Below, one piece after another: positions 1 through 9,019 of a stretch of DNA of 64,000 nucleotides. Position 1 is the stretch's first letter; each line of letters starts with the position of its first letter. This DNA is from an uncultured Flavobacteriaceae bacterium. GTDB taxonomy: Bacteria; Bacteroidota; Bacteroidia; Flavobacteriales; Flavobacteriaceae. Location: NCBI GenBank assembly GCA_947497245.1, contig CANMFO010000001.1, forward strand, positions 930,001 to 994,000. The letters are read 5' to 3'. The notes beneath the pieces are model-generated. The model worked only from the letters and a program-made list of their open reading frames with translations, was not told the DNA's origin and searched no databases. A program made the position numbers and the translations under genes.

Positions 1-75
1 GGCAAAATCCAATACGGGATCCCTTCCGTTGACCCTATCGGAGATGGTCGGCCGTACACTGTGGTTGGGCAATAA
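1..75 (+). CDS. 3' end of an unidentified gene (partial)
   Basis: The first base of the window is in frame with an open stretch of 24 codons ending in TAA. The residues (ending PYTVVGQ) look like real protein, but too little is present to name a family. The gene would begin outside the window. The rest of the stretch up to the next gene holds no open frame that I can support. Confidence 0.35.
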   Translation, partial: GKIQYGIPSVDPIGDGRPYTVVGQ

Positions 76-237
76 GGGACAATCGCTTTGGGCTTGAATC
101 ATGCCCTTTAAGGCAGTAAACGCGCGGTATTCCCATAATTTCCTGATAAAATTCCGGCAAACGCCCGAAAACAGGGAATTATTCTTAAATTACCGCTGTA
201 AACCGTAGCTTTTTACAAATCCTTAAATTCGAAAAAG

Positions 238-648
238 ATGAAAACCAAAGTAATCCTCTTGATGCTGGGTGCCGCAGTTCTCCTTACGAGTTGGCAACAT
301 TCCACATCGACAGACGCTCCGAAAATTAAAAAAGGCATGATCAAAGTGACCATACTATATCCGAACAGTGAAGGGAAAACATTCGATCTGGACTACTATG
401 CCAACAAGCACATGCCCATGGTGGCCAATTTGTTGGGCGATTCCCTAAAGTCGTTCGCGATCGACAAGGGAATAAGCGGCAGGATGCCCGATGATCCCGT
501 TCCCTATTTGGCCATTGGGTACTTGTATTTTGACAAGCTTTCGGCCTACCGAAATTCTTTTGCGCCCCATGCGGAGCAAATCGTCGGGGACATCCCGAAC
601 TATACCAATATTCAGCCCGTGCTCCAAATTAGCGAAATATACCAATAG
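238..648 (+). CDS. EthD-family protein with signal peptide
   Basis: Small exported protein of the EthD (dimeric alpha/beta barrel) family. Residues 1 to about 20 form a signal peptide (hydrophobic LLMLGAAVLLTSW). The EthD domain follows from residue ~34: MIKVTILYPNSEG, then FDLDYYANKHMPMV with the conserved Tyr-Tyr and His-Met-Pro signature. EthD proteins are best known from ether-degradation clusters, but most members have no defined substrate. The length of 136 residues is normal for one domain plus a leader. It appears monocistronic; the next gene converges from the other strand with a hairpin between them. Family is secure, function is not. Confidence 0.8.
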   Translation: MKTKVILLMLGAAVLLTSWQHSTSTDAPKIKKGMIKVTILYPNSEGKTFDLDYYANKHMPMVANLLGDSLKSFAIDKGISGRMPDDPVPYLAIGYLYFDKLSAYRNSFAPHAEQIVGDIPNYTNIQPVLQISEIYQ

Positions 649-670
649 GCTTGGGCCAGGGCAGTGGAGT

Positions 671-693
671 AGGGGCCATAGGGCCCCTTTGTG
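671..693. terminator. hairpin between convergent genes
   Basis: A 7-bp GC-rich stem (AGGGGCC paired with GGCCCCT) with a 4-nt loop is followed by a short T-rich run. It lies between the stops of two convergent genes, as expected for a bidirectional terminator. Confidence 0.5.
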
Positions 694-713
694 TTGGAAA
701 TGATCAGTAGGGG

Positions 714-1178
714 TCAGTGTACGGGTCCCGGGCTGTTGAGGCCTTCTATACCCAGATGTCTTCCCCTTGCGGTAAGTTGGTAGGCGATCCTGGAGACCGT
801 TGAGCCTATTCCCTTTACGCTCAGGGTAAACTTAAGGCGAATCCTTTCTTCATCGGGTCCAGGGCTATCCGGACCGCCGATGGTATCCCAGACCAAATTG
901 CTGACGGCCCATCCGGCCTCATCGACCTCGTCCCAATCGCTGTTTTGAAAATACGCGATGGTCACGAAGGGTACGACACTGCCGACATGTCTCCACCAGG
1001 GACCGACGACAAGGCGTACATCGTACTCCGTAAAAAATTCGTCCTTTTCACCTACGGCACCCCGTATCACCGTTGCACCGGAGAGCACCACATGGTCGCC
1101 GGCAGGACGCTTTGCCTCAAATTGATAGCGATGTTCCTTTTCATAACCTAGGGGGAACTGGGGTTCAATAATTGTCAT
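714..1178 (-). CDS. Conserved hypothetical protein
   Basis: A 154-residue soluble protein with no signal peptide or membrane segment and no family I recognise. The start is taken at the first ATG (protein MTIIEPQFP); a TTG eight codons upstream is less likely. The protein is rich in aromatic and acidic residues (for example PWWRHVG and NSDWDEVDEAGW) with alternating hydrophobic positions suggesting a beta-rich fold. It stands alone between a convergent EthD-family gene and a minus-strand membrane-protein gene. Confidence 0.6.
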   Translation of the reverse strand: MTIIEPQFPLGYEKEHRYQFEAKRPAGDHVVLSGATVIRGAVGEKDEFFTEYDVRLVVGPWWRHVGSVVPFVTIAYFQNSDWDEVDEAGWAVSNLVWDTIGGPDSPGPDEERIRLKFTLSVKGIGSTVSRIAYQLTARGRHLGIEGLNSPGPVH

Positions 1179-1355
1179 GGCTTCTCGTTTTTGTATTGCC
1201 AAATAAAGCTACGAACCAAAAATCCCTGTACCTCTTTGAAATGTGTGATCGGCTACTGTTACTGTATAACTTGCAGTATTTTAGCATTTTATAAGTTTAA
1301 ATACCGTCGCCCATCAACAGGTTTCGCAATTACCGCCCGTCCAAAAGTCGGATGC

Positions 1356-1565
1356 TCACTTTGGCTTCGTAGCGCACGTGCTCAACCCAAAAGGGGCATA
1401 AAGTGGGCAGAAACTTATGAAACTCGTGAGCACAAAGACCCCTGCCAAAATGAGGAGTACTACACCAAAGGTGCCACTTATGGTTCCCGTGGTATAGAGC
1501 ACGGCTATGATCGCAGCCAAAACAAGTCGAATAATCCGGTCCGCAGACCCCATATTTTTTTTCAT
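1356..1565 (-). CDS. DUF2892 (YgaP-like transmembrane) protein
   Basis: A 69-residue membrane protein of the DUF2892 family. It begins MKKNMGSADRIIRL, the typical start of this family, followed by two hydrophobic helices (about residues 13-31 and 34-50) and the conserved ending CPLYAPFGLSTC. Members occur alone or fused to rhodanese domains; their role is unknown, possibly sulfur or redox chemistry at the membrane. I chose the internal ATG because a longer reading (from 1640) adds residues unlike the family. A possible 31-codon membrane peptide lies 11 bp upstream on the same strand. Confidence 0.75.
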   Translation of the reverse strand: MKKNMGSADRIIRLVLAAIIAVLYTTGTISGTFGVVLLILAGVFVLTSFISFCPLYAPFGLSTCATKPK

Positions 1566-1576
1566 GGTACATAGTT

Positions 1577-1672
1577 TTAATTGAACAAAAATTCCACGGG
1601 CAGGACAAGACCTGTTAGCAAGGAGATGCTGACGATGCATACCACCAGAAGCTTCAGTGCCTTCTTGCCCAT
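1577..1672 (-). CDS. Possible 31-residue single-span membrane peptide
   Basis: ATG-initiated small reading frame starting MGKKALKLLVVCIVSI and ending VEFLFN. It has a Lys-rich N-terminus followed by one hydrophobic span, the pattern of genuine small membrane peptides. It sits 11 bp upstream of the DUF2892 gene on the same strand, so the two could be co-transcribed. No family is recognised and chance cannot be excluded at this length. Confidence 0.3.
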   Translation of the reverse strand: MGKKALKLLVVCIVSISLLTGLVLPVEFLFN

Positions 1673-1824
1673 GTTTCTTTTTATCAAAAGTACGTCGTGA
1701 AGTTGGACTGTAAGGTGACTTTGGTCACATGGGAACGGGATAGCTTTGATGACATGGCCTCAAGTGCAAAATAGGGGACTTTTTTAGAAATCGGGACGCA
1801 GTTTTGGCACAGGCTCGGCGACCC

Positions 1825-2685
1825 TTATTTTTTCATTATTTCCTGCAGTTCCCTGATCGTCCAATTTTCATCCTCTTTTATGAACAGCTCGAACATGGCA
1901 GCGTGGCTGGATCCGACCAGGACCATGATCTTTTCATCGGACCTGGTGGTCTGTTTTTGGACCAACGACCACATATACAGATTTCTCCTGAACCATTCGG
2001 CGGTTAAAAGCGGCCCGGAAAAATCATCTGGTTTTCCGGCCAACAGCATTAAATTATTGTGAAAATGATTGGAAAAACGGCGAAGTTCCCGACTGTTGAG
2101 ATAATAGGTAAGTTCGGTAAGTGACGCTCCGGAATCAATTTTGTCATCAAATGCCACTGTAATTTTGGAAATACCGTCCTCTATCTTTGCCCTTAGTTCG
2201 GACTGATCGTTTTCTTCAATAGCATGCATAACCTCCTCAAAAGGGAAGGGGGTGGCATAGTCAATGCCATGCACGGTTTTTAACTTGTTCTTTTTTGCTG
2301 CCCGAAATGCCAGTTGGAATATTTCATTTTTAAGATAAAAGTCCGAAAGACCATCGTTTTTGAAATAGTTGCCCTCTATGTACAGTTGATATAGGGAATC
2401 CAGTTCCTTTTGCTCGTCATAGGGCCATTCCACGAATATTTTGGTCGGATCGTACATTTTAATACGGGCCGCGATTTCTTTTAATTCCAATTGGGACTTT
2501 TCGTTCAGAATGTCAAATGACTTGGTTTTGGCCACATCGGCTCCGGGGTTGTTGTAATGGAACGTGCCGACAAGCAATACTTCCTTGCCGTTCACTTGTT
2601 CAACAACTTCTGTTGGTGCGCTGTTTTCCCCTTTTTTACAGCTAAAAATCAAAAACACAAGCGATAATACGAAGCAGTTTCTCAT
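1825..2685 (-). CDS. DUF5694-family lipoprotein (TraB/ChaN-like)
   Basis: A 286-residue predicted lipoprotein. The N-terminus MRNCFVLSLVFLIFSCKKGE has a lipobox-like SC at residues 15-16. The core contains VLLVGTFHYNNPGAD (residues ~37-51), FVEWPYDEQ and a C-terminal VLVGSSHAAMF (residues ~252-262). These are the hallmarks of the DUF5694/TraB-like fold, where the His-containing GTFH and the Glu in VEW resemble a metallo- or hydrolase-type site. Members are typically exported in Bacteroidetes and their activity is unproven. The gene appears to be transcribed alone. Confidence 0.75.
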   Translation of the reverse strand: MRNCFVLSLVFLIFSCKKGENSAPTEVVEQVNGKEVLLVGTFHYNNPGADVAKTKSFDILNEKSQLELKEIAARIKMYDPTKIFVEWPYDEQKELDSLYQLYIEGNYFKNDGLSDFYLKNEIFQLAFRAAKKNKLKTVHGIDYATPFPFEEVMHAIEENDQSELRAKIEDGISKITVAFDDKIDSGASLTELTYYLNSRELRRFSNHFHNNLMLLAGKPDDFSGPLLTAEWFRRNLYMWSLVQKQTTRSDEKIMVLVGSSHAAMFELFIKEDENWTIRELQEIMKK

Positions 2686-2957
2686 TGTAGGTTGACCATT
2701 GGTGATTTCCTAGCTGTTCTGGACCGCTTTTTTGGTCCATTACCTATACAGACGTTCAAATCTTTTAAAGGGTTGTCCAGGGTCTTTTTATTTTTGGCAG
2801 TGAGGTGTTTCCGTAGGGCCTTTTAAGGCAAAGGGATGCAAAAACAAACAAAGTACCGGTACTGGAATACACGGACATCACCAGACGAAGGCCATTGCCC
2901 ATTTACGGATGAACGGTATACGACCCCTTGGATATTCACACTGCCATATATTTTAGA

Positions 2958-3572
2958 TCAAATCAACTGCTCTAAAAAATCTGCAACCACAAAGGTCTTG
3001 CCACTGTCTTCAGCAGTAACAGCCGCTCTGTACACTTTTGCCGTATCTGTAACTGAAATCCCTTCTGTGCTGTCCATACCCATCATTTCCATGGTCTCTT
3101 TTAAAAATGAGGGACTGATCACATTTACCTTTATGTTATTAGGTATTTCCAGTGCAGCGGCTCTTACAAATCCTTCCAGACCGGCATTGACCATACTGAC
3201 CGCTGAACTGCCCTCCATAGGGTTCTGTGCCAGGACACCGCTTGTGAGCATAATGAACCCATTTGGTTGGAGATGTTTCATGCCGACCCGCACCAAATTG
3301 ACCTGCCCCATCAGTTTATTGTCCAGGGCAAGTCGGATATCCTCATCGCTTTGGCCATCCAAGGGCCCAAAATTTGCCACGCCGGCTGTCGAGATTACAC
3401 CGTCGATTTCGGCGATGTCGTTGAACATTTTTCGAATGGATTCTTTGGAGCCCAAATCAACGGTGAAGTCGCCATCCCGATAACCTACCACGATCAGATC
3501 GTGCTCTTCCCTTAATGTTTCAACAACTGCTCTTCCAATGGTGCCGGTGCCACCGACTACTACTATTTTCAT
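2958..3572 (-). CDS. Short-chain dehydrogenase/reductase (SDR)
   Basis: A 204-residue SDR with the Rossmann glycine motif VVGGTGTIGRAV at the N-terminus, the NxG-type segment VISTAGVANFG and the catalytic-region Ser in LTSGVLAQNP. The classical YxxxK catalytic pair is not evident; the matching region reads SSAVSMVNAGLEGF. That is a feature of a subgroup of short SDRs annotated as putative short-chain dehydrogenases. The substrate is unknown. It is the last gene of a minus-strand run (solute-binding protein, porin, ABM protein, SDR), 39 bp after the ABM gene, so it is probably co-transcribed. Confidence 0.8.
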   Translation of the reverse strand: MKIVVVGGTGTIGRAVVETLREEHDLIVVGYRDGDFTVDLGSKESIRKMFNDIAEIDGVISTAGVANFGPLDGQSDEDIRLALDNKLMGQVNLVRVGMKHLQPNGFIMLTSGVLAQNPMEGSSAVSMVNAGLEGFVRAAALEIPNNIKVNVISPSFLKETMEMMGMDSTEGISVTDTAKVYRAAVTAEDSGKTFVVADFLEQLI

Positions 3573-3611
3573 ATTTTTCTTTTTAGTTTATCAATAAAAA
3601 AATTTCTTTAT

Positions 3612-4163
3612 CTACCTGTACAACCAAGGACGTAACCATTTGGTAAGGCCTGGCATTACTGGGTACGTCATTAAGGTCGAAATAATGATAACCTCAAAAA
3701 ACAGTCCCAGTTCAAAGGGTAGTTTTCCAAAACCGGGAACCAACCAATGAAACAACTTCCCTACAATGATGATCAAAGGGTATACCGCGATAATGCCCAA
3801 AAACACTTTTTTATGGAAAGGGGGTTGCCTCACCGTTGATCCCCTTTTATGGAAAAAGATGTCCAAGCCTTGGTGCAGGCTAACTTTAGGAGCCGATTCG
3901 GTGTACTGCCCAACTTCCCGTAAATACCTTTTTAATGTGTCAGAGTTTAACCAGTGTTGCAGGTTTTGGTTTGAATCGAACTGAAATAGGGTGAAATATT
4001 CGTTTTGTACCCCTTCATGTCTTTTTGAGGAAACACCCACGAAACCGTTTACTCTTCGAATTTCGGAAATGACCCTATCTTGCCAGTCCTCAAATGCTGT
4101 CCGATGACCGGGTTTCACCCTGTCAAACACCACTACGGAAACTATACCGGGATTCTCTTTCAT
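3612..4163 (-). CDS. Membrane-anchored antibiotic biosynthesis monooxygenase (ABM) domain protein
   Basis: A 183-residue protein with an N-terminal ABM domain (residues ~7-95: VSVVVFDRVKPGHRTAFEDW, then FVGVSSKRHEG and YFTLFQFDS) and a C-terminal hydrophobic part with about two membrane spans (FLGIIAVYPLIIIVGKLF and LGLFFEVIIISTLMTY). ABM domains act on small aromatic or quinone-like substrates, or degrade haem. The membrane-tailed form is a recurrent subfamily without a known substrate. Its ATG overlaps the stop codon of the upstream porin gene (TAATG), indicating translational coupling. Confidence 0.75.
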   Translation of the reverse strand: MKENPGIVSVVVFDRVKPGHRTAFEDWQDRVISEIRRVNGFVGVSSKRHEGVQNEYFTLFQFDSNQNLQHWLNSDTLKRYLREVGQYTESAPKVSLHQGLDIFFHKRGSTVRQPPFHKKVFLGIIAVYPLIIIVGKLFHWLVPGFGKLPFELGLFFEVIIISTLMTYPVMPGLTKWLRPWLYR

Positions 4164-5617
4164 TAGATCTTGTATGAGGCGGTAATGGAAAAATAGGTAA
4201 GACTTCCACCATTTTGTTCCTTAATGAACCTACCGGGAACCAAACATGAAAATTCTCCGCTGAGATTTAAATGAGGGCCAAAAACCCATATGGTATTGAC
4301 GCCAAACTCTTGTCCGATGAACCTATGATCATTGGCGCTTCCGGGAAATAGCAGAAATCCGGCCGGTGCATATACACCGTCGTCGGTACTCGCCCTCCAA
4401 AGAAAGTCCCAATTGAGACCTGCTCCGATCTTATCCGTAAAATTTAAGCGAACAGAGGGATGGATATCGAATAGGTTGGTAGGCGCTATGGTACTGCTGA
4501 GCCCAAAGTAAGTGGGGTTGGCAAACAGGGAATTAAAACTATTGTGTTTGTCGTCATTGATGTCCTTGTCACCTGCTATATAGTCCAATTTCAGTCCCAA
4601 TACGGGTTTAAACGGCATGTTTTGAAAAACATAACGGTAGTCCAACTCGGCGGCGAAGGAAGAAATGGTATGGTCCCCGAAAGTCCCGAACTGATACATC
4701 AATTCCGTATTGTAGTGAAATCGCTCACCGTTCTTTCCAGACATTCTCAGACCAAAGGTATGCCTGTTCTCTTCGGCGGAACCCGCTTCATAGGTCGCCT
4801 GTTTTCTGTTTAATCCCAGGTAATACAAATCGGTAAAGCCATTGCCATTTGTTATGAAAAACTTGCTGTACACGCCCCAAAATCCCATATCCTTGTTCGT
4901 CCTGTCATTGAAGACCTCGAAATTCGGCAAAACCTCCCTGCCGTAAAAAGCATCGATGGAGGTCGTATTCCTCTCATATTTCAAACGCGCTGCATCAAAG
5001 CTCAGGCGAATATTGGGACCTTCCCGCATACCTATGAGCCTGGAAATGCCATAGCTCATTTCCTGTCTTCCCAAGCGCAGGGAAAGAATGGCCCCTCCCC
5101 ATTTTATTTTGGGTTCAACAAAGAGTTGGTGCAGTGCCAAGGGATCGTCCTGTACCGGGGTGTTCCCGGCCCTGGATAGCATTCCGTGATAGAATTCACC
5201 GAAGACCCTGAAATGATCTGTTAAGTTGATAGAGGCGTTCAACGCCATTCTATGGGAATAGTAACTGTCCGTGCCATTGGTTTTCTGCAGGAACCGTTGG
5301 TCAAAAAATTCAAACCTTGGGCGATATTGCCCTCCAAAGGACAACCAGATATTTTCTTCCCTGTTTAAGGGAATGAACTTGATGGCATCAAACCTGCCTT
5401 TTGCCATATCAACGGTATCTGCACTTCTTTGCCTTAAATAAGCATAATCTTCTTCGGCCCTAAAAAAACTGAGCGCAGGTATATGTATGGTATCCTGCGC
5501 TACATTTTGTGCATGCAGCGCAGGTGGTATCCATATACATACCGTCCATACCAAAAGCCGTTTTATCCCTTGCGCCGCTTTCTTCATTCTTACTATATGA
5601 AACCTGGTCATTTTCAT
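4163..5617 (-). CDS. Alginate-export-family outer-membrane porin
   Basis: A 484-residue predicted outer-membrane beta-barrel of the alginate export (AlgE-like) superfamily. An N-terminal signal peptide ends near HAQ (about residue 37); an internal ATG (protein MKKAAQGIKRLL) ten codons in is an equally good start. Typical elements are LSFGGQYRPRFEFFDQ, LRLGRQEMSYGISRLIG and many aromatic-capped beta strands ending in FSITASYKI. In Bacteroidetes this family is found well outside alginate metabolism and probably forms a diffusion channel for small organic compounds. It lies between an orphan solute-binding protein and an ABM-domain gene in one operon. Confidence 0.75.
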   Translation of the reverse strand: MKMTRFHIVRMKKAAQGIKRLLVWTVCIWIPPALHAQNVAQDTIHIPALSFFRAEEDYAYLRQRSADTVDMAKGRFDAIKFIPLNREENIWLSFGGQYRPRFEFFDQRFLQKTNGTDSYYSHRMALNASINLTDHFRVFGEFYHGMLSRAGNTPVQDDPLALHQLFVEPKIKWGGAILSLRLGRQEMSYGISRLIGMREGPNIRLSFDAARLKYERNTTSIDAFYGREVLPNFEVFNDRTNKDMGFWGVYSKFFITNGNGFTDLYYLGLNRKQATYEAGSAEENRHTFGLRMSGKNGERFHYNTELMYQFGTFGDHTISSFAAELDYRYVFQNMPFKPVLGLKLDYIAGDKDINDDKHNSFNSLFANPTYFGLSSTIAPTNLFDIHPSVRLNFTDKIGAGLNWDFLWRASTDDGVYAPAGFLLFPGSANDHRFIGQEFGVNTIWVFGPHLNLSGEFSCLVPGRFIKEQNGGSLTYFSITASYKI

Positions 5618-5651
5618 TTCATTTGGGATAAAATCGACGGGGCCTATGGTG

Positions 5652-6764
5652 TTATCTTCTTTCAGGTTTGGTACTGTAATCCATTTCTAGGGGCGATACG
5701 CCTTCTATGGGACCAATAAGTTGTTCCATTTGAAAACGGAAACGTTCGATCATATCTCTTTTCAGCATAAACCTGTGGAAATCTGCGGCCGATGTGTTGT
5801 AGCGGTGTACAGGTTTGTAACCTCCCGGGGTTTCAACATCCATACGTATGGGCCATTGTAACCACTTTCCCTGAAAATCCTTGGAAAGCATCCAGTTCAA
5901 ATACAGTTTGGCGGCTGCTTTGTGTCTCGCCTTTTTTGGAATGGCCGCGGTCTGAAACCAGGTGAGGAAATAGTCTTCTTTGGGCAGCATAAAACGGGCC
6001 GGACTATTTGGAAAAGGGACAAAGGCCCATGAGGTCGTAAAACTTGCTCCGTACCACCCGTTATTGACCGCTACATAGGGCATTGAAGTACCGCGTACCC
6101 ATGTTGGATCGGTAGCGACCAATTTTTCCAGATACTCCCAGCCATATTTTTGTTTTAAGTTCCAGAACTGGTACAATACCGCATCATCATCATGCGGATA
6201 GGTGAGGACGATCTTTCCCTTCAGTTCCGGATTCAGATAATCCATGGCATCCCGCGGTGCGTTGTCCCCATCGATAACATCAATATTGATCAGGTTACTG
6301 AAGGAAACACCAAAAAGACCTGTCCAACGGCCGTGGGGATCTTTATAATCAGGGTACACCTTATCCCAATCCTTTGGTTTGTAGGCCATCAACAGCCCTC
6401 TTTCCGTATAATGGTCATAATCATGTAGGGTCTGCAATTGAATGACGTCCGGTACATCTTCTTTTGCATCCTTTTCTAGGGCACTGTCAAAGCGGGGGGC
6501 GTGGTACTTGCTCAAATCCACTGAGTGGATTACTTCTATTTTAGGGAACCGTGCCTTGAACAGGTCCAGATAGTAATCTGCCTGGTCTGCCTTGTCCCCA
6601 CCGGCCCTAAGGATAAGGGTACCACCTTCTTCAATGGCCTCGGTGTAGAGTTCATCCAGGGATTTTGTCTCCATTTCGGTATATTTTTTTGTTCCGGCTT
6701 CCTGTGAAAGGACCGTTGTGGCCATGGCCAAAAAGACCATGGCGCTTGTGATTGACTGTTTCAT
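5652..6764 (-). CDS. Periplasmic solute-binding protein of ABC type (orphan)
   Basis: Extracellular solute-binding protein with a signal peptide (MKQSITSAMVFLAMATTVLS) and a two-lobed binding fold. Seen are LILRAGGDKADQADYYLDLF, FGVSFSNLINIDVI, LKGKIVLTYPHDDDAVLYQF and the domain-2 region AAIPKKARHKAAAKLYLNWM. It resembles family-1/6 binding proteins for iron or small organic acids. No ABC permease or ATPase lies nearby, so it may work with the porin 34 bp downstream or with a distant transporter. The start is placed at the ATG before the signal peptide; a longer in-frame start lacks leader character. A Crp-like regulator gene lies upstream on the same strand. Confidence 0.75.
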   Translation of the reverse strand: MKQSITSAMVFLAMATTVLSQEAGTKKYTEMETKSLDELYTEAIEEGGTLILRAGGDKADQADYYLDLFKARFPKIEVIHSVDLSKYHAPRFDSALEKDAKEDVPDVIQLQTLHDYDHYTERGLLMAYKPKDWDKVYPDYKDPHGRWTGLFGVSFSNLINIDVIDGDNAPRDAMDYLNPELKGKIVLTYPHDDDAVLYQFWNLKQKYGWEYLEKLVATDPTWVRGTSMPYVAVNNGWYGASFTTSWAFVPFPNSPARFMLPKEDYFLTWFQTAAIPKKARHKAAAKLYLNWMLSKDFQGKWLQWPIRMDVETPGGYKPVHRYNTSAADFHRFMLKRDMIERFRFQMEQLIGPIEGVSPLEMDYSTKPERR

Positions 6765-6975
6765 GATTTCAAGAATTTTGTGATATTGAAACACAAAACT
6801 AGGGTGAGCTTCCATGGTAAAAGTTAATGTAGATTAACTTCCATCTTTCGGCCCGGTTCCAGGGCCATATTGTACCGGGCCAAAAATGATTGCCCGTCAA
6901 GAAGTGGATGGGAGAGTGGAAACACTAAAAAGTAAGTATTGGTTTACCGGCCAGGGCAACCATTTTGATGGAGGT

Positions 6976-7560
6976 CTAAGGTTTACGCCTTAAATATTCC
7001 GCACGCATTTTACTGAAAAATTGGGGCGTAACGCCCAGGTAGGACGCTATATATTTTTGAGGTACCCGCTGTGCTATACCGGGATGTTTTGTCAATAACT
7101 GTTCGTAATTGTAGATAGCAGGTTTTGATACGCTATCGAGCATTCTCAATTTAAGTGCCTTGAACGCATTTCGGACCAAATTGACCTCGATAAAGGCAAA
7201 CTTTTCGTTCTTCTGATAGAGCTCTTCCAAAACGGCGGATTTGATCCGGAACAGTTTTGTCGGTTCCAAACTCTGAATAGATACGCCCTCGAGATTATAG
7301 AATTTCCCGCCGCCGGCCCAATACTTCTCCGGAACAAAATTTAGCACGACCTGGTTTCCATTGTAATCGTAGGTATAGTTCATGAGCAGCCCTTCCATGA
7401 CAAGGAAGGTGAATTTTGACAGTTGCCCGTTTTTTTGCAGAAATTGGTTCTTCGCTATTTCCACATATTCATAATGTTCTATGATATCACCAATTTCCCC
7501 AGGGCTAAAATCCGTATAATTTTGATAATAGTTCAATAGGAATTTTTCTTGTGGGTCCAT
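6976..7560 (-). CDS. Crp/Fnr-family transcriptional regulator
   Basis: A 194-residue regulator with an N-terminal cyclic-nucleotide-binding-type beta-roll (residues ~25-110, including FTFLVMEGLLMNYTYDYNGN and NFVPEKYWAG) and a C-terminal helix-turn-helix (RVPQKYIASYLGVTPQFFSK). This Bacteroidetes subfamily usually lacks the cAMP-contacting residues and its ligand is unknown. It lies 212 bp upstream of the solute-binding-protein operon on the same strand and is divergent from the ChbG-like deacetylase, so either could be its target. The internal ATG starting MDPQEKFLL is preferred over the longer frame. Confidence 0.8.
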   Translation of the reverse strand: MDPQEKFLLNYYQNYTDFSPGEIGDIIEHYEYVEIAKNQFLQKNGQLSKFTFLVMEGLLMNYTYDYNGNQVVLNFVPEKYWAGGGKFYNLEGVSIQSLEPTKLFRIKSAVLEELYQKNEKFAFIEVNLVRNAFKALKLRMLDSVSKPAIYNYEQLLTKHPGIAQRVPQKYIASYLGVTPQFFSKMRAEYLRRKP

Positions 7561-7740
7561 GGCAATTGATCTTGCCCAAATATAGCAATACATAGAATAT
7601 TTCGCCAGCGCACCTACCCGCGCAAAAGTTTAAAACTTCCCGGTCTTTAAAATTTATGGTGTACGGCCATATTGGATGACCGCCCTTCCGATCAAAATAA
7701 CGTAAGTTTATATCTCAATAAAAAGGGGTCCCTGATCGAA

Positions 7741-8601
7741 ATGAACTCAGCGCAAAAATTAAAATTTCCGGAAAACACTAAATTGCTAATAATACACGCA
7801 GACGATGCGGGGCTTTCGCATTCCGAAAATAGGGCTACAATTCAGTCGCTGAAGAAAGGAATGGTAAACTCGTATAGTATAATGGTTCCCTGCCCATGGT
7901 TTTATGAAATGGCCGTATTTGCCAAAAATAATCCCCAGTTTGATAACGGCATTCATTTGACCTTGACCTGCGAATGGGAAAATTACAAATTCGGACCTGT
8001 TTTACCCCTGTCCGAAGTTCCAAGTTTGGTGGACGGGAACGGCCATTTCTATAAAACGAGGGAACAACTTAGAAAAAATGCATCTCCCGAAGACGTTAAG
8101 AAGGAGCTTCAGGCACAGATCGAAAAAGCGATCCAATTCGGATTAAAGCCAACCCACATTGATTCGCATATGTATAGCGTTGGTGCAAGTCCGGCGTTTT
8201 TTGACATCTATAGAGGTTTGGGGGAAAAATATGACCTTCCCGTTTTGATAAATGAACAATTGATGAAAATGGTTGGATTGGACCCTGAATTGAATATCAA
8301 AGAAGGGGATTTTCTGATCGACAGAACCTATGTTGGGGCATTTGAGTATTTCGAGGCGGGCAAACTGAACGACTACTACGGTTCAATTTTGGAAAAGTTG
8401 ACCAGCGGACTGAACCTTATCTTAATACATCCTGCATTCGATGACAACGAAATGAAAGGAATAACGGTCGATCATCCAAATTTTGGTTCTGAATGGAGGC
8501 AGATCGATTTTGACTTTTTTACAAGTGAACAAAACAGGTCGCAACTCCAGGAGCACAATATCGAGTTGGTTACTTGGAATGATGTAAAGAACAGGAAATG
8601 A
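7741..8601 (+). CDS. ChbG/YdjC-family carbohydrate deacetylase
   Basis: Predicted metal-dependent deacetylase (ChbG/YdjC superfamily) that removes acetyl groups from sugar oligomers such as chitooligosaccharides. Seen are the N-terminal metal-binding [14 protein letters not shown] (the DD pair), the substrate loop [11 protein letters not shown], and the second metal site THIDSHMY with two histidines. The C-terminal [12 protein letters not shown] is also family-typical. At 286 residues the length is normal. I placed the start at the ATG giving MNSAQKLKF; the upstream in-frame TTG adds a non-homologous tail. It is divergent from the Crp-like regulator. Confidence 0.8.
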   Translation: MNSAQKLKFPENTKLLIIHADDAGLSHSENRATIQSLKKGMVNSYSIMVPCPWFYEMAVFAKNNPQFDNGIHLTLTCEWENYKFGPVLPLSEVPSLVDGNGHFYKTREQLRKNASPEDVKKELQAQIEKAIQFGLKPTHIDSHMYSVGASPAFFDIYRGLGEKYDLPVLINEQLMKMVGLDPELNIKEGDFLIDRTYVGAFEYFEAGKLNDYYGSILEKLTSGLNLILIHPAFDDNEMKGITVDHPNFGSEWRQIDFDFFTSEQNRSQLQEHNIELVTWNDVKNRK

Positions 8602-8650
8602 AAAGTGCATTGCACGGGCTACGGTTAATACGGTTTAAGGGACTTTGAAT

Positions 8651-9019
8651 TTAGAAGAGCGGTTGGAATCCGCCATAAACCATCCGTTTGGCATCAAAGA
8701 CCATTCTAGAGGGATCGGTCAAGGGGGCAATTAAATCCGTCATTCTCGGATCGGTTGGGACCCGTTCATTTGCCAGGTCGCGCGCTTCTCGCGAGGCGAA
8801 CACAACCCACCCAAATACAATGGCCTCATCTTCTTTTGCATCCACGAGTTCCGGAAAAGAACGTGTGCCTTCCAATTGTAGATCTTCACCAACATACTCA
8901 AAGTAGGCGAGTGCGCCATGTTCCTTCCAGATTTTTGCCACCGTTTCGGCCACACGCCTGTATTCGTTCAGGTGGATTCGCGGAACGGGAAGGACGAATC
9001 CATCTATATAGTTTGCCAT
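8651..9019 (-). CDS. DUF1428 family protein
   Basis: A 122-residue protein matching the DUF1428 (dimeric alpha/beta-barrel, ABM-like) family: the start MANYIDGFVLPVPRI, the segment YRRVAETVAKIWKEHGAL and the ending FDAKRMVYGGFQPLF are diagnostic. It is a cytoplasmic protein without assigned activity, common as a standalone gene in Proteobacteria and Bacteroidetes. It converges with the ChbG-like gene. Confidence 0.85.
   Translation of the reverse strand: MANYIDGFVLPVPRIHLNEYRRVAETVAKIWKEHGALAYFEYVGEDLQLEGTRSFPELVDAKEDEAIVFGWVVFASREARDLANERVPTDPRMTDLIAPLTDPSRMVFDAKRMVYGGFQPLF

Noticed and set aside
2836-3483. 215-codon plus-strand frame opposite the SDR gene
   Set aside because: It is antisense to a clear SDR with a Rossmann motif; its Ser/Thr/Pro-rich content is the mirror of that gene.
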